Positions 16,804 through 26,897 are shown, counted from the first letter of the stretch. The stretch is DNA of 64,000 nt from Dactylosporangium sucinum (GCF_014647515.1 NZ_BMPI01000024.1:62246-126245), one strand, 5' to 3'. Program-made: numbers and translations. Notes: generated by a model from the letters alone, not told the origin.

Positions 16804-19800
16804 ATGCGCGTCGGGCTGCTCGGACCACTCACCGTCGAGGCCGGTGGACGCTCCGTCGAGGTCGGCGGGGCCCGCCTGCGCACGCTGCTCGTCCGGCTGG
16901 CCGTCGAGGCGGGCCGCCCGGTGCCGGTCGACCAGTTGGCCGACGCGCTGTGGCCGGGGGAGCCGCCGGCCGACCCGGCCAACGCGGTCCAGTCGCTCGT
17001 GTCCCGGCTGCGCAAGTCCCTCGGCGACCCGGTCGCGCTGGTCTCCGGCCCGGGTGCGTACCGGCTGGACGCCGACGAGCTCGACACCGTCCGGTTCGAG
17101 CGGCTCACCGCCGAGGGCCGCCGGGCACTGCGGGCCGGCGACCACGCGGCCGCGGTACACCTGCTGCGAGAGGCGCTCGCCCTGTGGCGGGGTCCGGCGC
17201 TGGCCGACGTCGCCGGCGCCCCGTTCGCCGAGGCGCTCGCCGCGCGGTGGGAGGAGCTGCGCCTGGCCGCGACCGAGGACCTCGCGGAGGCCGGCGACGA
17301 CGACGTGGCGCGGCTCCAGGAGCTGGTGGCCGCGCACCCGCTGCGCGAGCGGCTCGTCGCGCTGCTCATCCGGGCGCTGCACGCCGCCGGGCGGCCGGCC
17401 GAGGCGCTCGCCGCCTTCGAGGACTGCCGCCGGCGCCTCGCCGGCGAGCTGGGCGTCGACCCGTCGCCGGCGCTGCGCGAGGCGCACGTGGCGGTGCTGC
17501 GCGCCGACCGGCCGGCCCGCGGCGGCAACCTGCGCGCGGCCCTGACCAGCTTCGTCGGCCGCGACGGCGACGTCGAGCGGCTCGCCGCGCAGATCGTCGA
17601 CAGCCGGCTGGTCACCCTGGTCGGCCCGGGCGGGGCGGGCAAGACCCGGCTGGCCACGACCGTCGCGGCGGCGGCCGGCGGGGCGTGGCTGGTCGAGCTG
17701 GCGCCGGTGACCGAGGCGGGCGAGGTTCCGGCCACGGTACTGCGGACGCTCGTCGCCGGCGGCCTCGTCCCCGGCGAAGCGCCGCACCTGCCCCGCCGCC
17801 ACGACACCGTCGACCAGCTGGCCGAGGCGCTGACCGTCCCCGGCGTCCTGCTGCTGCTCGACAACTGCGAGCACGTCGTGGACGCCGCCGCCCGGCTGAG
17901 CGAGGAGCTGCTCGGCCGCTGCCCGAAGCTGCACATCCTGGCCACCAGCCGCGAGCCGCTCGGCATCCTCGGCGAGCAGCTGTTCCCGGTCGGCCCGCTG
18001 GCCCACCCCGGCGCCGCTGTCCCGGCCGCCGTGGCGCGCGCCAGCCCGGCCGTGCAGCTGCTGGCCGACCGGGCGGCCGCCGTGCGCCCGGGCTTCGCGG
18101 TCACCGACGACAACGTCGACGCCGTGGTCGAGATCTGCCGGCGCCTCGACGGGCTGCCGCTCGCCGTCGAGCTGGCCGCGGCCCGGCTGCGGTCGTTCAC
18201 CGCCGAGCAGGTCGCGGCCCGGCTCGACGACCGGTTCCGGCTGCTCACCGGCGGCAGCCGCACCGCCCTGCCGCGGCACCGGACGCTGCACGCCGTCGTC
18301 GCCTGGAGCTGGGAGCTGCTCGGCGCGCCGGAGCGCCGGTTCGCCGAGGCGGTCGCCGTGTTCCCCGGCGGGTTCGACGCGCCGGCGGCCGCGGCCGTGG
18401 CCGGGGTGCCCGACGCCGAGGAGCACCTCGACGCCCTCGTCGACCGCTCGCTGTTGCAGGTGGTGAGCGTCAACGGCGGCGTGCGGTACCGCATGCTCGA
18501 GACGATCCGCGAGTTCGCCCTGGAGGAGCTGGCCCGGCGCGGGGGAGTGGCCCGGGCCCGGGCCGCGCACGCCGCGCACTTCCTCGCCCTGCTGGAGCAG
18601 GCCGAGCCGCACCTGCGCACCGCCGCGCAGGTCGAGTGGCTGGAGCGGCTGCGGCCCGAGCGGGACAACGTCCACGCCGCCGTCGCGCACTTCTGCGAGT
18701 CCGGCGAGGCGATCGGCGCGTACCGGATCGGGGCGGCCGCCGGGTGGCTGTGGACGTTCGAGGACACCCACGCCGAGGCAGCGGCCTCGCTCGACCGCAT
18801 CCGCCGCGTGCCGGGCGACGTGCCGGCCGGCCTGCGCGTCGTCGTGCTGGCCGTGCACCTGGTCAACAGCGGGTTCGCCGGCGACTTCGTCTTCGCCGGC
18901 GACGAGCTGGACGAGCTGGTGGCGCTCGCGGCCACGGTGCCGCCGGCCGGCGCGCACCCCTTCGTGAGCCTCATCGAGCCGGTGGTGGCGATGTTCCGCG
19001 ACGACAGCGAGGCCGGCGCCGCCGCCGTCGCCGAGCGGCTCGCCCAGCCGATCGACGCGTGGTCGCGGGCGATGCTGCTGTCCATCCTCGGCCACATGCG
19101 GGAGAACGACGGCGACATCGCCGGCATGCGGGCGGCGCTGGAGGCGTCGGCCGCCGAGTTCCGCGAGGTCGGCGAGCGGTGGGGGCTGTCGATGACGGTC
19201 TCGTCGCTCGCCGACGCGCACGCGCGCCGCGGCGACCTCGCCGCCGCCGTGGCGGGCCTGGAGGAGTCGGTCCGGCTGCACCGGGAGCTCGGCATCTCGG
19301 GCGGCGAGGGGTACCAGCGGATCCGCATCGCCGCGCTGAGGGCGCGCATCGCCGGCCCGGAGGTCGCGCGGGCCGAGCTGCGCGCGTTCGTCGAGGACCC
19401 GGCCGCCGCGCCCCGCGACGTGTCGCACGCGATGCTGGAGCTCGGGCACCTGGCCCGCGCCGAGGGCGACCTCGACGACGCCGGCCGCCGCTACGCCGAG
19501 GCCTGGCGGCTGCAGCAGTCGGTGCCGCTGGTGGCGCCGCAGTACCGCGCGGTCCTGCACCTCTCGCACGCCCACGTCCACATCGAGCGCGGCGAGTTCG
19601 GCGCCGCCCGGGGCCGGCTGGACGACGCGCTGGGCCTGGCCCTGCCGGTGCGTGACATGCCGGTCGTGGCGCGGATCGCGGTCGGCCACGCGGCGCTGGC
19701 CCTGGCCGAGCGGCGGGCGGAGCGCGGCGCCGAGCTCCTCGGCGCGGCCGAGCAGCTGGCCGGCGGGGCCGACCACTCGGATCCGGACTGGCTGCGCACG

Positions 19801-19896
19801 ACGGCACGGCTGCGGGAGGCCCTCGGCGCCGCCTTCGACGCGGCGCACGCCCGCGGCCTGACGATGCCGCGGGCGGACGCGTTGTCGCTGCCGTAG
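16804..19896 (+). CDS. AfsR/SARP-like regulator: BTAD, NB-ARC ATPase and TPR
   Basis: 1030 residues, ATG start. Domains in order: OmpR-type winged helix (residues 1-90, RLRTLLVRLAVEAGRPVPV and LVSRLRKSLGD), BTAD (about 95-235, FERLTAEGRRALRAGD to ELGVDPSPALREAH), an NB-ARC type ATPase with Walker A VGPGGAGKTRL (about 275-285) and Walker B VLLLLDNCEH, then a long helical TPR-like tail. No C-terminal LuxR HTH is seen. Such proteins switch on antibiotic or exporter genes in streptomycetes. The convergent drug exporter next to it is a possible but unproven target. Its last codons lie in a 53-base tandem duplication. Confidence 0.92.
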   Translation: MRVGLLGPLTVEAGGRSVEVGGARLRTLLVRLAVEAGRPVPVDQLADALWPGEPPADPANAVQSLVSRLRKSLGDPVALVSGPGAYRLDADELDTVRFERLTAEGRRALRAGDHAAAVHLLREALALWRGPALADVAGAPFAEALAARWEELRLAATEDLAEAGDDDVARLQELVAAHPLRERLVALLIRALHAAGRPAEALAAFEDCRRRLAGELGVDPSPALREAHVAVLRADRPARGGNLRAALTSFVGRDGDVERLAAQIVDSRLVTLVGPGGAGKTRLATTVAAAAGGAWLVELAPVTEAGEVPATVLRTLVAGGLVPGEAPHLPRRHDTVDQLAEALTVPGVLLLLDNCEHVVDAAARLSEELLGRCPKLHILATSREPLGILGEQLFPVGPLAHPGAAVPAAVARASPAVQLLADRAAAVRPGFAVTDDNVDAVVEICRRLDGLPLAVELAAARLRSFTAEQVAARLDDRFRLLTGGSRTALPRHRTLHAVVAWSWELLGAPERRFAEAVAVFPGGFDAPAAAAVAGVPDAEEHLDALVDRSLLQVVSVNGGVRYRMLETIREFALEELARRGGVARARAAHAAHFLALLEQAEPHLRTAAQVEWLERLRPERDNVHAAVAHFCESGEAIGAYRIGAAAGWLWTFEDTHAEAAASLDRIRRVPGDVPAGLRVVVLAVHLVNSGFAGDFVFAGDELDELVALAATVPPAGAHPFVSLIEPVVAMFRDDSEAGAAAVAERLAQPIDAWSRAMLLSILGHMRENDGDIAGMRAALEASAAEFREVGERWGLSMTVSSLADAHARRGDLAAAVAGLEESVRLHRELGISGGEGYQRIRIAALRARIAGPEVARAELRAFVEDPAAAPRDVSHAMLELGHLARAEGDLDDAGRRYAEAWRLQQSVPLVAPQYRAVLHLSHAHVHIERGEFGAARGRLDDALGLALPVRDMPVVARIAVGHAALALAERRAERGAELLGAAEQLAGGADHSDPDWLRTTARLREALGAAFDAAHARGLTMPRADALSLP

Positions 19897-19968
19897 GTGC
19901 ACTACGCCGTGCGGCGATGCCGCGGGCGGACGCGTTGTCGCTGCCGTAGGTGCACTACGCCTTGCGGC
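19863..19968. repeat. 53-base tandem duplication across two convergent gene ends
   Basis: The unit at 19863-19915 repeats at 19916-19968 with one visible change (g/t inside the TACGCC-TGCGGC part). It carries the last codons and TAG of the AfsR-like gene and, on the other strand, the last codons and TAG of the DrrB-type permease. Each gene uses the nearer copy, so the duplication separated the two stops without damaging either frame. Confidence 0.95.
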
Positions 19969-20748
19969 GGTAGGCGCGGACGGCGAGCGGCGCGAAGACC
20001 GCGAGGATCGCCACCGACCACACCAGCGTCTTGATCACCGGCCCGGCGACCGGCCCGGTGCCGACCATGAGTGCCCGGGCCGCCTGCATGGCGTCGGCGA
20101 CCGGGTTGACCTTCACCCAGGCCTGCAGCCAGCCGGGCAGGGTGTTGGTCGGCACCAGCACGTTGGTGCCGAACGTGAGCGGGAACATGATGACGAAGCC
20201 GAGGCCCTGCACCGCGCCCGGCTCGCGGACGACCATGCCGAGCAGCACGAACATCCAGCTGAAGCAGAACGCCATGAACATCACCAGCAGGCAGGCGGCC
20301 AGCACCGACAGGACGTCGGTCTGCAGCCGGAAGCCCACGATGTAGCCGAAGCCGATCATCACCACGATCGACACCACGAACCGGATCATGTCGCCGAGCA
20401 CGCCGCCGATGAGCGGCGCGGAGCGGCCGATCGGCAGGCTGCGGAACCGGTCGAAGACGCCGGTCTTGATGTCGGTGTTGAGGCTGACGCCGGTCGGTGC
20501 CGAGGCGAACAGCACGTTCTGCACCAGCAGGGCCGGCAGCAGGAACTGCAGGTAGTCGTGGCGCGAACCGGCGATGGCGCCGCCCAGGAGGTACACGAAC
20601 AGCACGATGAAGATGATCGGCTGGAGCGTGACGTCCAGGAGCTGCTCCGGCGTGCGCATGGTCTTGATGAGGCTGCGGCGGGCCATCACCAGGCTGTGCC
20701 GCACGAGCCCGAACGGCCTTGCCGGAACGGCCGCGATGATCTGCGTGG

Positions 20749-20752
<4 letters not shown>
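19955..20752 (-). CDS. ABC exporter permease, DrrB type
   Basis: 265 residues with six membrane segments (for example PIIFIVLFVYLLGGAIAG, FVVSIVVMIGFGYIVGF, LSVLAACLLVMFMAFCFSWMFVLLG). The ABC2 motif LPIGRSAPLIGGVLGDMIRF and the DrrB hallmark NTLPGWLQAWVKVNPVADAMQAAR are both clear. ATG 20752 overlaps the ATPase stop by 4 bases. It exports a hydrophobic compound (family inference: daunorubicin-type resistance). The terminal codons lie in the 53-base duplication. Confidence 0.93.
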
Positions 20753-21708
<956 letters not shown>

Positions 21709-21842
21709 GGCGTTGTTCCCCCTGTGGATGGTTCTTGACGCTCTCAGGGTGGCGGACGCTGCTGTCAAACCGCGCACAAAGTCCTGACACGGGCTGACAG
21801 GGTTTGGCGTCCCACATCGTGGGCGCTGGTAGCATCCATGCC

Positions 21843-21911
21843 GTGGCGCTGCTTACCCGACGACTGGTGGTCGACCTCGCTCGACACGCCAGCGCGCGCT
21901 GTCCCCGCTAG
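21843..21911 (+). CDS. Leader peptide with terminal Cys, upstream of sulfur genes
   Basis: A 22-residue frame from GTG: VALLTRRLVVDLARHASARCPR, written here as VALLTRRLVVDL then ARHASARCPR, followed by TAG. It matches the pattern of short actinobacterial leader peptides with VDL..R...A.C.R that occur before cysteine and sulfur-metabolism genes. The single Cys two codons before the stop tail fits cysteine-dependent ribosome stalling (known idea for these leaders; not proven here). A T7 run follows 17 bases after the stop. The start is GTG with a weak ribosome site; the overlapping ATG at 21838 is in another frame and lacks this pattern. Confidence 0.75.
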   Translation: MALLTRRLVVDLARHASARCPR

Positions 21912-21979
21912 AGCCGTCGCTCGCGGTCTTTTTTTATGCTTTAATTCCTATCTAGTACGTGCGAATACTGGAGTTTCCC
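21911..21979 (+). promoter_or_regulatory. Possible attenuator between leader peptide and cysteine dioxygenase gene
   Basis: After the leader stop comes a small hairpin (GAGC 21911-21914 and GCTC 21919-21922), a GC-rich GCGGTC and then seven T (21929-21935), which is striking in this genome. An AT-rich stretch follows to the dioxygenase ribosome site GGAG. A hairpin plus T-run behind a Cys leader suggests conditional termination. The stem is short, so alternative pairing with leader RNA is likely. Confidence 0.45.
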
Positions 21980-22435
21980 GTGACGCTCTCGCTTGCCCTC
22001 GACCACCTGGAAGTCGCCCGGTCGTACGCCTCGGCACCCGACGACTGGCCGTTCGCACCCCGCTTCGACCCGGCCTCGCGCTGGTACGGCCGGCTCGCCG
22101 CCGCCGACGACCACGAGGTCTGGTTGCTCACCTGGCTGCCCGGCCAGGCGACCGACCTGCACGACCACGGCGGCTCCGCCGGCGCCTTCACCGTCGTCTC
22201 CGGCGAGGTCGTCGAGCAGACCGTCGGCGGCGGCCAGCTGGTGAACACCGTGCTGCCGGCCGGGCAGGGGCGGCGCTTCGGCGCGCACCACGTGCACCGG
22301 GTCGTCAACGCGGGCACCCGGCCGGCGGTCACCGTGCACGTGTACGGGCCGGCGCTGACGGCCATGACGCGGTACCGGCTGCACGACGGCCGCCTGACCG
22401 TCGAGTCCGTCACGAAGGCCGGAGCGGACTGGTGA
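21980..22435 (+). CDS. Cysteine dioxygenase family protein
   Basis: 151 residues, GTG start with GGAG 7 bases upstream. It has a cupin fold: first metal motif TDLHDHGGSAGAFTVVSGEVVE (His-x-His), second motif RFGAHHVHRVVN. Cysteine dioxygenases oxidise the thiol of cysteine to the sulfinate with non-heme iron and O2. The Tyr needed for the Cys-Tyr crosslink of mammalian enzymes cannot be judged here. First structural gene of a three-gene coupled operon behind a Cys leader peptide, so regulation by cysteine level is likely. Confidence 0.9.
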   Translation: MTLSLALDHLEVARSYASAPDDWPFAPRFDPASRWYGRLAAADDHEVWLLTWLPGQATDLHDHGGSAGAFTVVSGEVVEQTVGGGQLVNTVLPAGQGRRFGAHHVHRVVNAGTRPAVTVHVYGPALTAMTRYRLHDGRLTVESVTKAGADW

Positions 22436-22824
22436 GCGGCCGCGGCATCGACGAGATCCTCGCCGAGGCGCGCGGCCGCCTGGCCCGGCTCGACGCCGAC
22501 CAGGCCCGGCTCGCCTTCGCCGAGGGGGCCGTCCTGGTGGACATCCGCCCGGCGGCGCAGCGGGCACACGAGGGCGAGATCCCGGGCGCGCTGATCGTCG
22601 AGCGCAACGTCCTGGAGTGGCGGTTCGACCCGCGCAGCGCCGCCCGGCTGCCGATCGCCGACCGCTACGACCTGCCCGTGGTCGTGTTCTGCTCCGAGGG
22701 GTACACGTCGTCGCTGGCCGCCGCCGCGCTGCAGGACCTGGGGCTGCACCGGGCGACCGACCTGGCCGGCGGCTTCCAGGCGTGGAAGGCGGCCGGCCAC
22801 CCGGTGACTACGCTGGTGGGGTGA
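22432..22824 (+). CDS. Rhodanese-like sulfurtransferase
   Basis: 130 residues, GTG start overlapping the dioxygenase stop (GTGA). Single rhodanese domain: VLVDIRPAAQRAHEGEIPGAL, then the active-site loop VVVFCSEGYTSSLAAAAL with catalytic Cys, and the C-terminal DLAGGFQAWKAAGHPV. It probably moves sulfane sulfur between thiols. Co-translation with cysteine dioxygenase suggests a shared role in cysteine breakdown or sulfide handling. Confidence 0.93.
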   Translation: MSGRGIDEILAEARGRLARLDADQARLAFAEGAVLVDIRPAAQRAHEGEIPGALIVERNVLEWRFDPRSAARLPIADRYDLPVVVFCSEGYTSSLAAAALQDLGLHRATDLAGGFQAWKAAGHPVTTLVG

Positions 22825-23099
22825 AGCTCAAGCTCGACCTCCACGACATCTTCAACCGCAGCGGCGACATCGACCGCGCGCTGCGCGGGATCATCGACGA
22901 GGCGGTCGCCAAGCGCGCCAGCCTCGTCGAGATCATCCCCGGCAAGGGGTCGGGTCAGCTGAAGAAGCGGGTGATCCGCTTCCTCGACCAGCGCGAGATC
23001 AAGGCGCTGTACCACCGGGTGGAGAAGGACTCCGACAACTGGGGGCGCCTTTTCGTGCACTTCCGGTGGAACGAGTCGTCCGGCCGTCGCGGCCGCTAG
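22821..23099 (+). CDS. Smr (small MutS-related) domain protein
   Basis: 92 residues, GTG start overlapping the rhodanese stop (GTGA). Smr features are LDLHDIFNRSGDIDRALRGII (LDLH motif) and EIIPGKGSGQLKKRVIRFL (GxGSG-type loop), with a C-terminal FVHFRW. Smr domains bind and cut nucleic acid in several systems, including rescue of stalled ribosomes. Its presence in an operon headed by a stalling-type leader peptide is worth noting. The function here is unknown. Confidence 0.85.
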   Translation: MKLKLDLHDIFNRSGDIDRALRGIIDEAVAKRASLVEIIPGKGSGQLKKRVIRFLDQREIKALYHRVEKDSDNWGRLFVHFRWNESSGRRGR

Positions 23100-23752
23100 C
23101 TAGCCTGGGCCCTGCTGACGTCGACGGCGACGACGTAGGTCCCGTCGGGGCGTTTGCGCTCGCCGACGCGGATCTGCGGGCGGCTCGCCGCGAAGCCGAA
23201 CCCGTAGGTCACGTAGGCCTCGTAGTCCCCGGCCAGCTGGTAGCCGCTGATCTGCCGGAAGCCGGGGCGTTGCAGGCCCCGGGGCACGGTGGCCCGGCCG
23301 GCGTCGTCGTGCGCGTGGGCGGGGTTGAAGACGATCTGGAGGTATCCACGGCCGGGGAGCTGGACCGGGTCCCCGCTGCCGTCCTGCACGACCTGCTGGA
23401 CATAGCGGAAGCGGTACCCCGGGAAGTTCGCGGCCCGGAAGGCGAAGGTCACGCGTTCATAGCCGTCCGCCGTGTGGTCGCCGGCCTTGACCTCGACCAG
23501 GATCGGCACCGGGGGGACGCTGACCCTGTCTTCTACGGTGACTTCTTCGGTCGGCACTCCCCAGTTGTACTGAATGGTGAGTCCTGGGTCGTCTGCCGGC
23601 GTCTCGGCGGGTTTGTCGGTTGTTGCTGCTGTGGTGCTGGTCGGCGCGGTGCTGTTGTGCGCGGTGCTTGCCGGCGGCGCTGCCGGCGCGTCAGCGTTCG
23701 CGCAGGCCGCGAGCAGGGCGGTCGCGGCTACCAAGGTGAGCAGGCGCTGCAT
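23096..23752 (-). CDS. AMIN-like domain lipoprotein
   Basis: 218 residues. Lipoprotein signal with lipobox LLAAC (Cys at about residue 17), then a Thr/Ala/Pro-rich linker and a domain with YERVTFAFRAANFPGYRFRYVQQV and YLQIVFNPAHAHDD, the pattern of actinobacterial AMIN-like (lipo)proteins. Probably extracytoplasmic and wall-associated. ATG 23752 chosen because AAGGGG precedes it. It overlaps the end of the Smr gene by 4 bases. Confidence 0.8.
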   Translation of the reverse strand: MQRLLTLVAATALLAACANADAPAAPPASTAHNSTAPTSTTAATTDKPAETPADDPGLTIQYNWGVPTEEVTVEDRVSVPPVPILVEVKAGDHTADGYERVTFAFRAANFPGYRFRYVQQVVQDGSGDPVQLPGRGYLQIVFNPAHAHDDAGRATVPRGLQRPGFRQISGYQLAGDYEAYVTYGFGFAASRPQIRVGERKRPDGTYVVAVDVSRAQAS

Positions 23753-23817
23753 CGGGAACCCCTTCGCTGGTGGGTTCCTCATCGACGCGCGTGCCCCCGG
23801 GTCGGTTTACCTGGTGC

Positions 23818-24198
23818 TCAGAACGCGTCCGCGGCGTCGGCCAGGTGGCAGACGGCGACGAGCCGCAGGACGGTCCAGTCGGCGGCGGACCAGTCGACGC
23901 TGTCCGGCGTCGGCAGCGGCCGGCCGTGGCGCTGGTGCACCGCGATGACCGACCTGGCGTACCCGGCGAGCGAGATCGAGCCGACCCGCTTCCCGGCCGC
24001 CGTCAGGCTCTCCCGGACGGCCGCGGCGTGCTGGTCGACCTTGGCGAGCAGGAACGGCTGGGCCAGCGCCTCGACCAGGCCGTCGACGCCGACCATGGCC
24101 ATGACCTGGTCGAGGTAGTGGCGGGCGTCGAGGTCGGCGGTCGCGAGGTAGGCGGCGTCGAAGTTGGCGTCCATGGCCGGCGTGCGTTCGTTGTTCAT
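23818..24198 (-). CDS. Hypothetical helical protein
   Basis: 126 residues from ATG 24198; ATG 24174 (MDANFDAAYLATADLDARHY) is the alternative, and neither has a clear ribosome site. It is all-helical in appearance, with PFLLAKVDQHAAAVRESLTA and a hydrophobic C-terminal ADWTVLRLVAVCHLADAA. It may belong to a small actinobacterial DUF linked to natural-product clusters, but I cannot confirm this. No function is proposed. Confidence 0.6.
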   Translation of the reverse strand: MNNERTPAMDANFDAAYLATADLDARHYLDQVMAMVGVDGLVEALAQPFLLAKVDQHAAAVRESLTAAGKRVGSISLAGYARSVIAVHQRHGRPLPTPDSVDWSAADWTVLRLVAVCHLADAADAF

Positions 24199-24340
24199 GG
24201 ACGATGACGCTAGGCGGCTCCGGGCCGTCCGGGGCCGCCAACAACCGAGCGGCACCCGTACCTGACCTGGCGTACTCCTGTCGGAAAACTGTCGGTGGGG
24301 GCGTGCAGAATGTGCTCACCCCCACCTGGAGGACGGAACC

Positions 24341-26680
24341 TTGTCCGACCGCAGTTTCGCCGCACCGCCGCGGCGACCGCTCGTCGCCGCCGCCGCGGTG
24401 GCGGTGCTCGCGCTGCTCGCCTTCCTCGGCATCGCCGACGTCCAGCCCCCGTCGCCCCGCGCGGCGTCGGCGCCGGCCGACGACTTCTCCGCCGGCCGGG
24501 CGTTCACCCACGTCCAGCGGATCGGCCAGGAGGTCCACGTCACCGGCAGCCCCGCCAACGACCGCGTCCGCGAGTATCTGGTGGACACCCTCACCGGGCT
24601 GGGGCTGCAGCCGGAGGTCCAGGACGCCGTCGGGGTCAACGCCGGCAAGTTCGGCGACGGCGGCATGGCCCACGTCCGCAACGTGGTCGCCGTGCTGCCC
24701 GGCAGCGCCTCGACCGGCCAGGTCGTCCTCATGGCGCACTACGACTCGGTCCAGGTGAGCTTCGGCGCCAACGACGACGGCGCGGGCACCAGCACCCTGC
24801 TGGAGGTGGCCCGCGCGCTCACGACCGGCGAGCGGCCGCGCAACGACGTCGTCTTCCTCTTCACCGACGCCGAGGAGGCCTGCCTGTGCGGGGCCGAGGC
24901 GTTCGTGAGCCGCCACCCGCTCGGGCAGAAGCCGTCGGTGGTGCTCAACTTCGAGGCGCGCGGCAGCAGCGGCCCGGCCGTCATGTTCCAGACCTCGGTG
25001 GGCAACGCCGAGCTCATCGACGTCTACGCGCGCACCCCGCACCCGGTCGGCACCAGCCTGGCCGTCGAGGTCTACCGGCTGCTGTCCAACGACACCGACT
25101 TCACGCCGTTCCTGGGCCAGCGCCGGTTCACGGGCCTCAACACGGCGTATATCGACGGCTCCAGCGTCTACCACAGCCCGTTCGACCGGCCCTCGACGAT
25201 GAACCGGGCCAGCCTGCAGCACCACGGCGACAACGCGCTCGCGCTCGCCCGCGCGTTCGGCGGGGCCGACCTGCCGCCGCTCATGAAGCCGGCGTCGGGC
25301 GACGCGGTGTATTTCCCGTTCGCCGGGTTCCTGCTGCGCTACCCGTCGGCGCTCACCTGGCCGATCGCGGCCCTCGCCCTGGTCGCCGTGGCCGCCCTGG
25401 TGTTCCTGGCCCGCCGCCGCGGCCTGACCTCGGTGCCGCGCACGCTGGCGGGGCTCGGCCTGGCCCTCGTGCCGGTCGTGGTGGTCGCCGTCGCCGCCCA
25501 GCTCCTCTGGACGCTGCTGGTGGCGATCCGCCCCGGCTACGGCGAGCTGCTCGACCCGGCCCGCCCGACCTGGTTCCGCTTCGGCGTGGTCGCGCTGACC
25601 GCGAGCGTGCTGCTGGCGTGGTATGCGCTGAGCCGCCGCCGGCTGGGCCCCGTCCCCCTGGCGACCGGCGCGCTGACCCTGCTGGCCCTGCTGGGCCTGG
25701 TGTTCGCGGCCGTCATCCCCGGCGGTTCCTACCTGGTGGCGATCCCGGCCCTGACCGGCGCCCTGGCCGGCATCGCCGCCCTCTACGTCCCGCACCACGT
25801 GCTCAAGGTCGCGGTCCTGACCGCCGGCGCGGGCGTCGCCACCCTGATCCTGGCCCCGACGGTGGCGCTGTTCTTCCCGGCGCTGGGCCTGGCCACGGGC
25901 GCGGCCCCGGCCCTGTTCGCGATGCTGCTGGGCCTGGCGGTCCTGCCGGTGCTGGAGCCGCTGTTCCGCCCGGCCGGCGCCGAGCGCCACCGCCTGCTCG
26001 GCTCGGCCCCGGCCGCCGCGGCCCTGGTCGTGGCCCTGGCCTGCACGACGGTCGGCATGGTGGTCGACCGCTGGGACGCGGGCCACCCGGAGCCGACCCA
26101 CCTCATGTACGCACTCGATCGCGACACCGGCACGGCCGAGTGGGTCAGCCTGGAGCAGTCCCCGGGCGACTGGACCTCGGCCTACGTCCGCAACCACCAG
26201 GCGCTCAACCGCCAGTTCCCGGTCCTGCCGGAGGGCATGCTCTCGGTCGGCCCGGCCCAGGCGGCCGACCTGCCGGCGCCGGTGGTGACCCCGATCCCGG
26301 ACAGCTCCGGCGCGGGCTCGTCCTCCGGCGGCCAGCGCACGGTCCGCTTCCGCATCGAGTCGAAGCGCGCGGTCCGCTTCATCTCCTTCTACGGCGAGGT
26401 GGGCGACCACCGCGTCGTGCGGGCCACGGTGGAGGGCCGCGACGCCGTCACGTACCTGGACGAGCAGGACCGCTTCGGCGTCGTCTTCCACGCCCCACCG
26501 CCGGACGGCATCGAGGTCACCCTGGTCCTGGCCGACTCCTCCCCGTTCACGCTGCGCGTGGTGGACGGCAGCGACGGCCTGACCGGCCTGCCGGGCTTCA
26601 CGCCCCGCCCCCCGACGGTGGGCGTCTTCGGCAGCCACTCGAGCGAACTGGTAGCGGTAGCCAAAACCACCCATCTGTAG
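24341..26680 (+). CDS. M28 family zinc peptidase with membrane C-terminal half
   Basis: 779 residues, TTG start with GGAGG 9 bases upstream. One N-terminal span (about 13-33) is followed by an extracytoplasmic M28 domain: AHYDSV (Zn), FGANDDGAGTS (bridging Asp), FLFTDAEEACLCGAE (catalytic and Zn Glu) and NDTDFTPF. Seven or eight membrane segments lie at about 335-580, with a final soluble domain at 600-779. This resembles the vacuolar-protease (Pff1-like) M28 group. It probably trims peptides outside the membrane. It stands alone; the 538 bases after it hold repeats but no gene. Confidence 0.88.
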   Translation: MSDRSFAAPPRRPLVAAAAVAVLALLAFLGIADVQPPSPRAASAPADDFSAGRAFTHVQRIGQEVHVTGSPANDRVREYLVDTLTGLGLQPEVQDAVGVNAGKFGDGGMAHVRNVVAVLPGSASTGQVVLMAHYDSVQVSFGANDDGAGTSTLLEVARALTTGERPRNDVVFLFTDAEEACLCGAEAFVSRHPLGQKPSVVLNFEARGSSGPAVMFQTSVGNAELIDVYARTPHPVGTSLAVEVYRLLSNDTDFTPFLGQRRFTGLNTAYIDGSSVYHSPFDRPSTMNRASLQHHGDNALALARAFGGADLPPLMKPASGDAVYFPFAGFLLRYPSALTWPIAALALVAVAALVFLARRRGLTSVPRTLAGLGLALVPVVVVAVAAQLLWTLLVAIRPGYGELLDPARPTWFRFGVVALTASVLLAWYALSRRRLGPVPLATGALTLLALLGLVFAAVIPGGSYLVAIPALTGALAGIAALYVPHHVLKVAVLTAGAGVATLILAPTVALFFPALGLATGAAPALFAMLLGLAVLPVLEPLFRPAGAERHRLLGSAPAAAALVVALACTTVGMVVDRWDAGHPEPTHLMYALDRDTGTAEWVSLEQSPGDWTSAYVRNHQALNRQFPVLPEGMLSVGPAQAADLPAPVVTPIPDSSGAGSSSGGQRTVRFRIESKRAVRFISFYGEVGDHRVVRATVEGRDAVTYLDEQDRFGVVFHAPPPDGIEVTLVLADSSPFTLRVVDGSDGLTGLPGFTPRPPTVGVFGSHSSELVAVAKTTHL

Positions 26681-26689
26681 CCCCGCCGC

Positions 26690-26890
26690 CCGCCCGCGCT
26701 ACCGCCCACCCGCCGTCCGCAGGCGCGGGCTGCCGCCGCTCGCGCTACCGCCGCTCGCTTCCGCGCTGCCGCCGCCCCCGTGCGGTCGTCCGCGGGTGCG
26801 GACTGCCGCCCGTCCGCGCTGCCGCCTGCTCGCGCTGCCGTCTGTGGGCGCGGGCTGGCGCCGCCCGTCCTCGCCGCCTCTCTCGCCGCC
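26690..26890. repeat. GC-rich imperfect tandem repeats after the M28 gene
   Basis: About 200 bases made of imperfect units such as GCGCTGCCGCC and GCTCGCGCTACCGCC, with no supportable reading frame. They look like slippage-driven low-complexity DNA downstream of the peptidase stop. Frames open here because stop codons are rare in such sequence. Confidence 0.7.
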
Positions 26891-26897
26891 CTTCCAC

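Noticed and set aside
15579..19349. 1256-codon minus-strand open frame opposite the protease and AfsR-like genes
   Set aside because: Ser/Ala/Arg-rich shadow of real genes on the plus strand; no motif and no ribosome site.
21838..22824. Frame starting at ATG 21838 through the sulfur operon
   Set aside because: After about 40 residues it reads as an Arg/Pro-rich shadow of the dioxygenase; the GTG 21843 leader frame has the recognised pattern instead.
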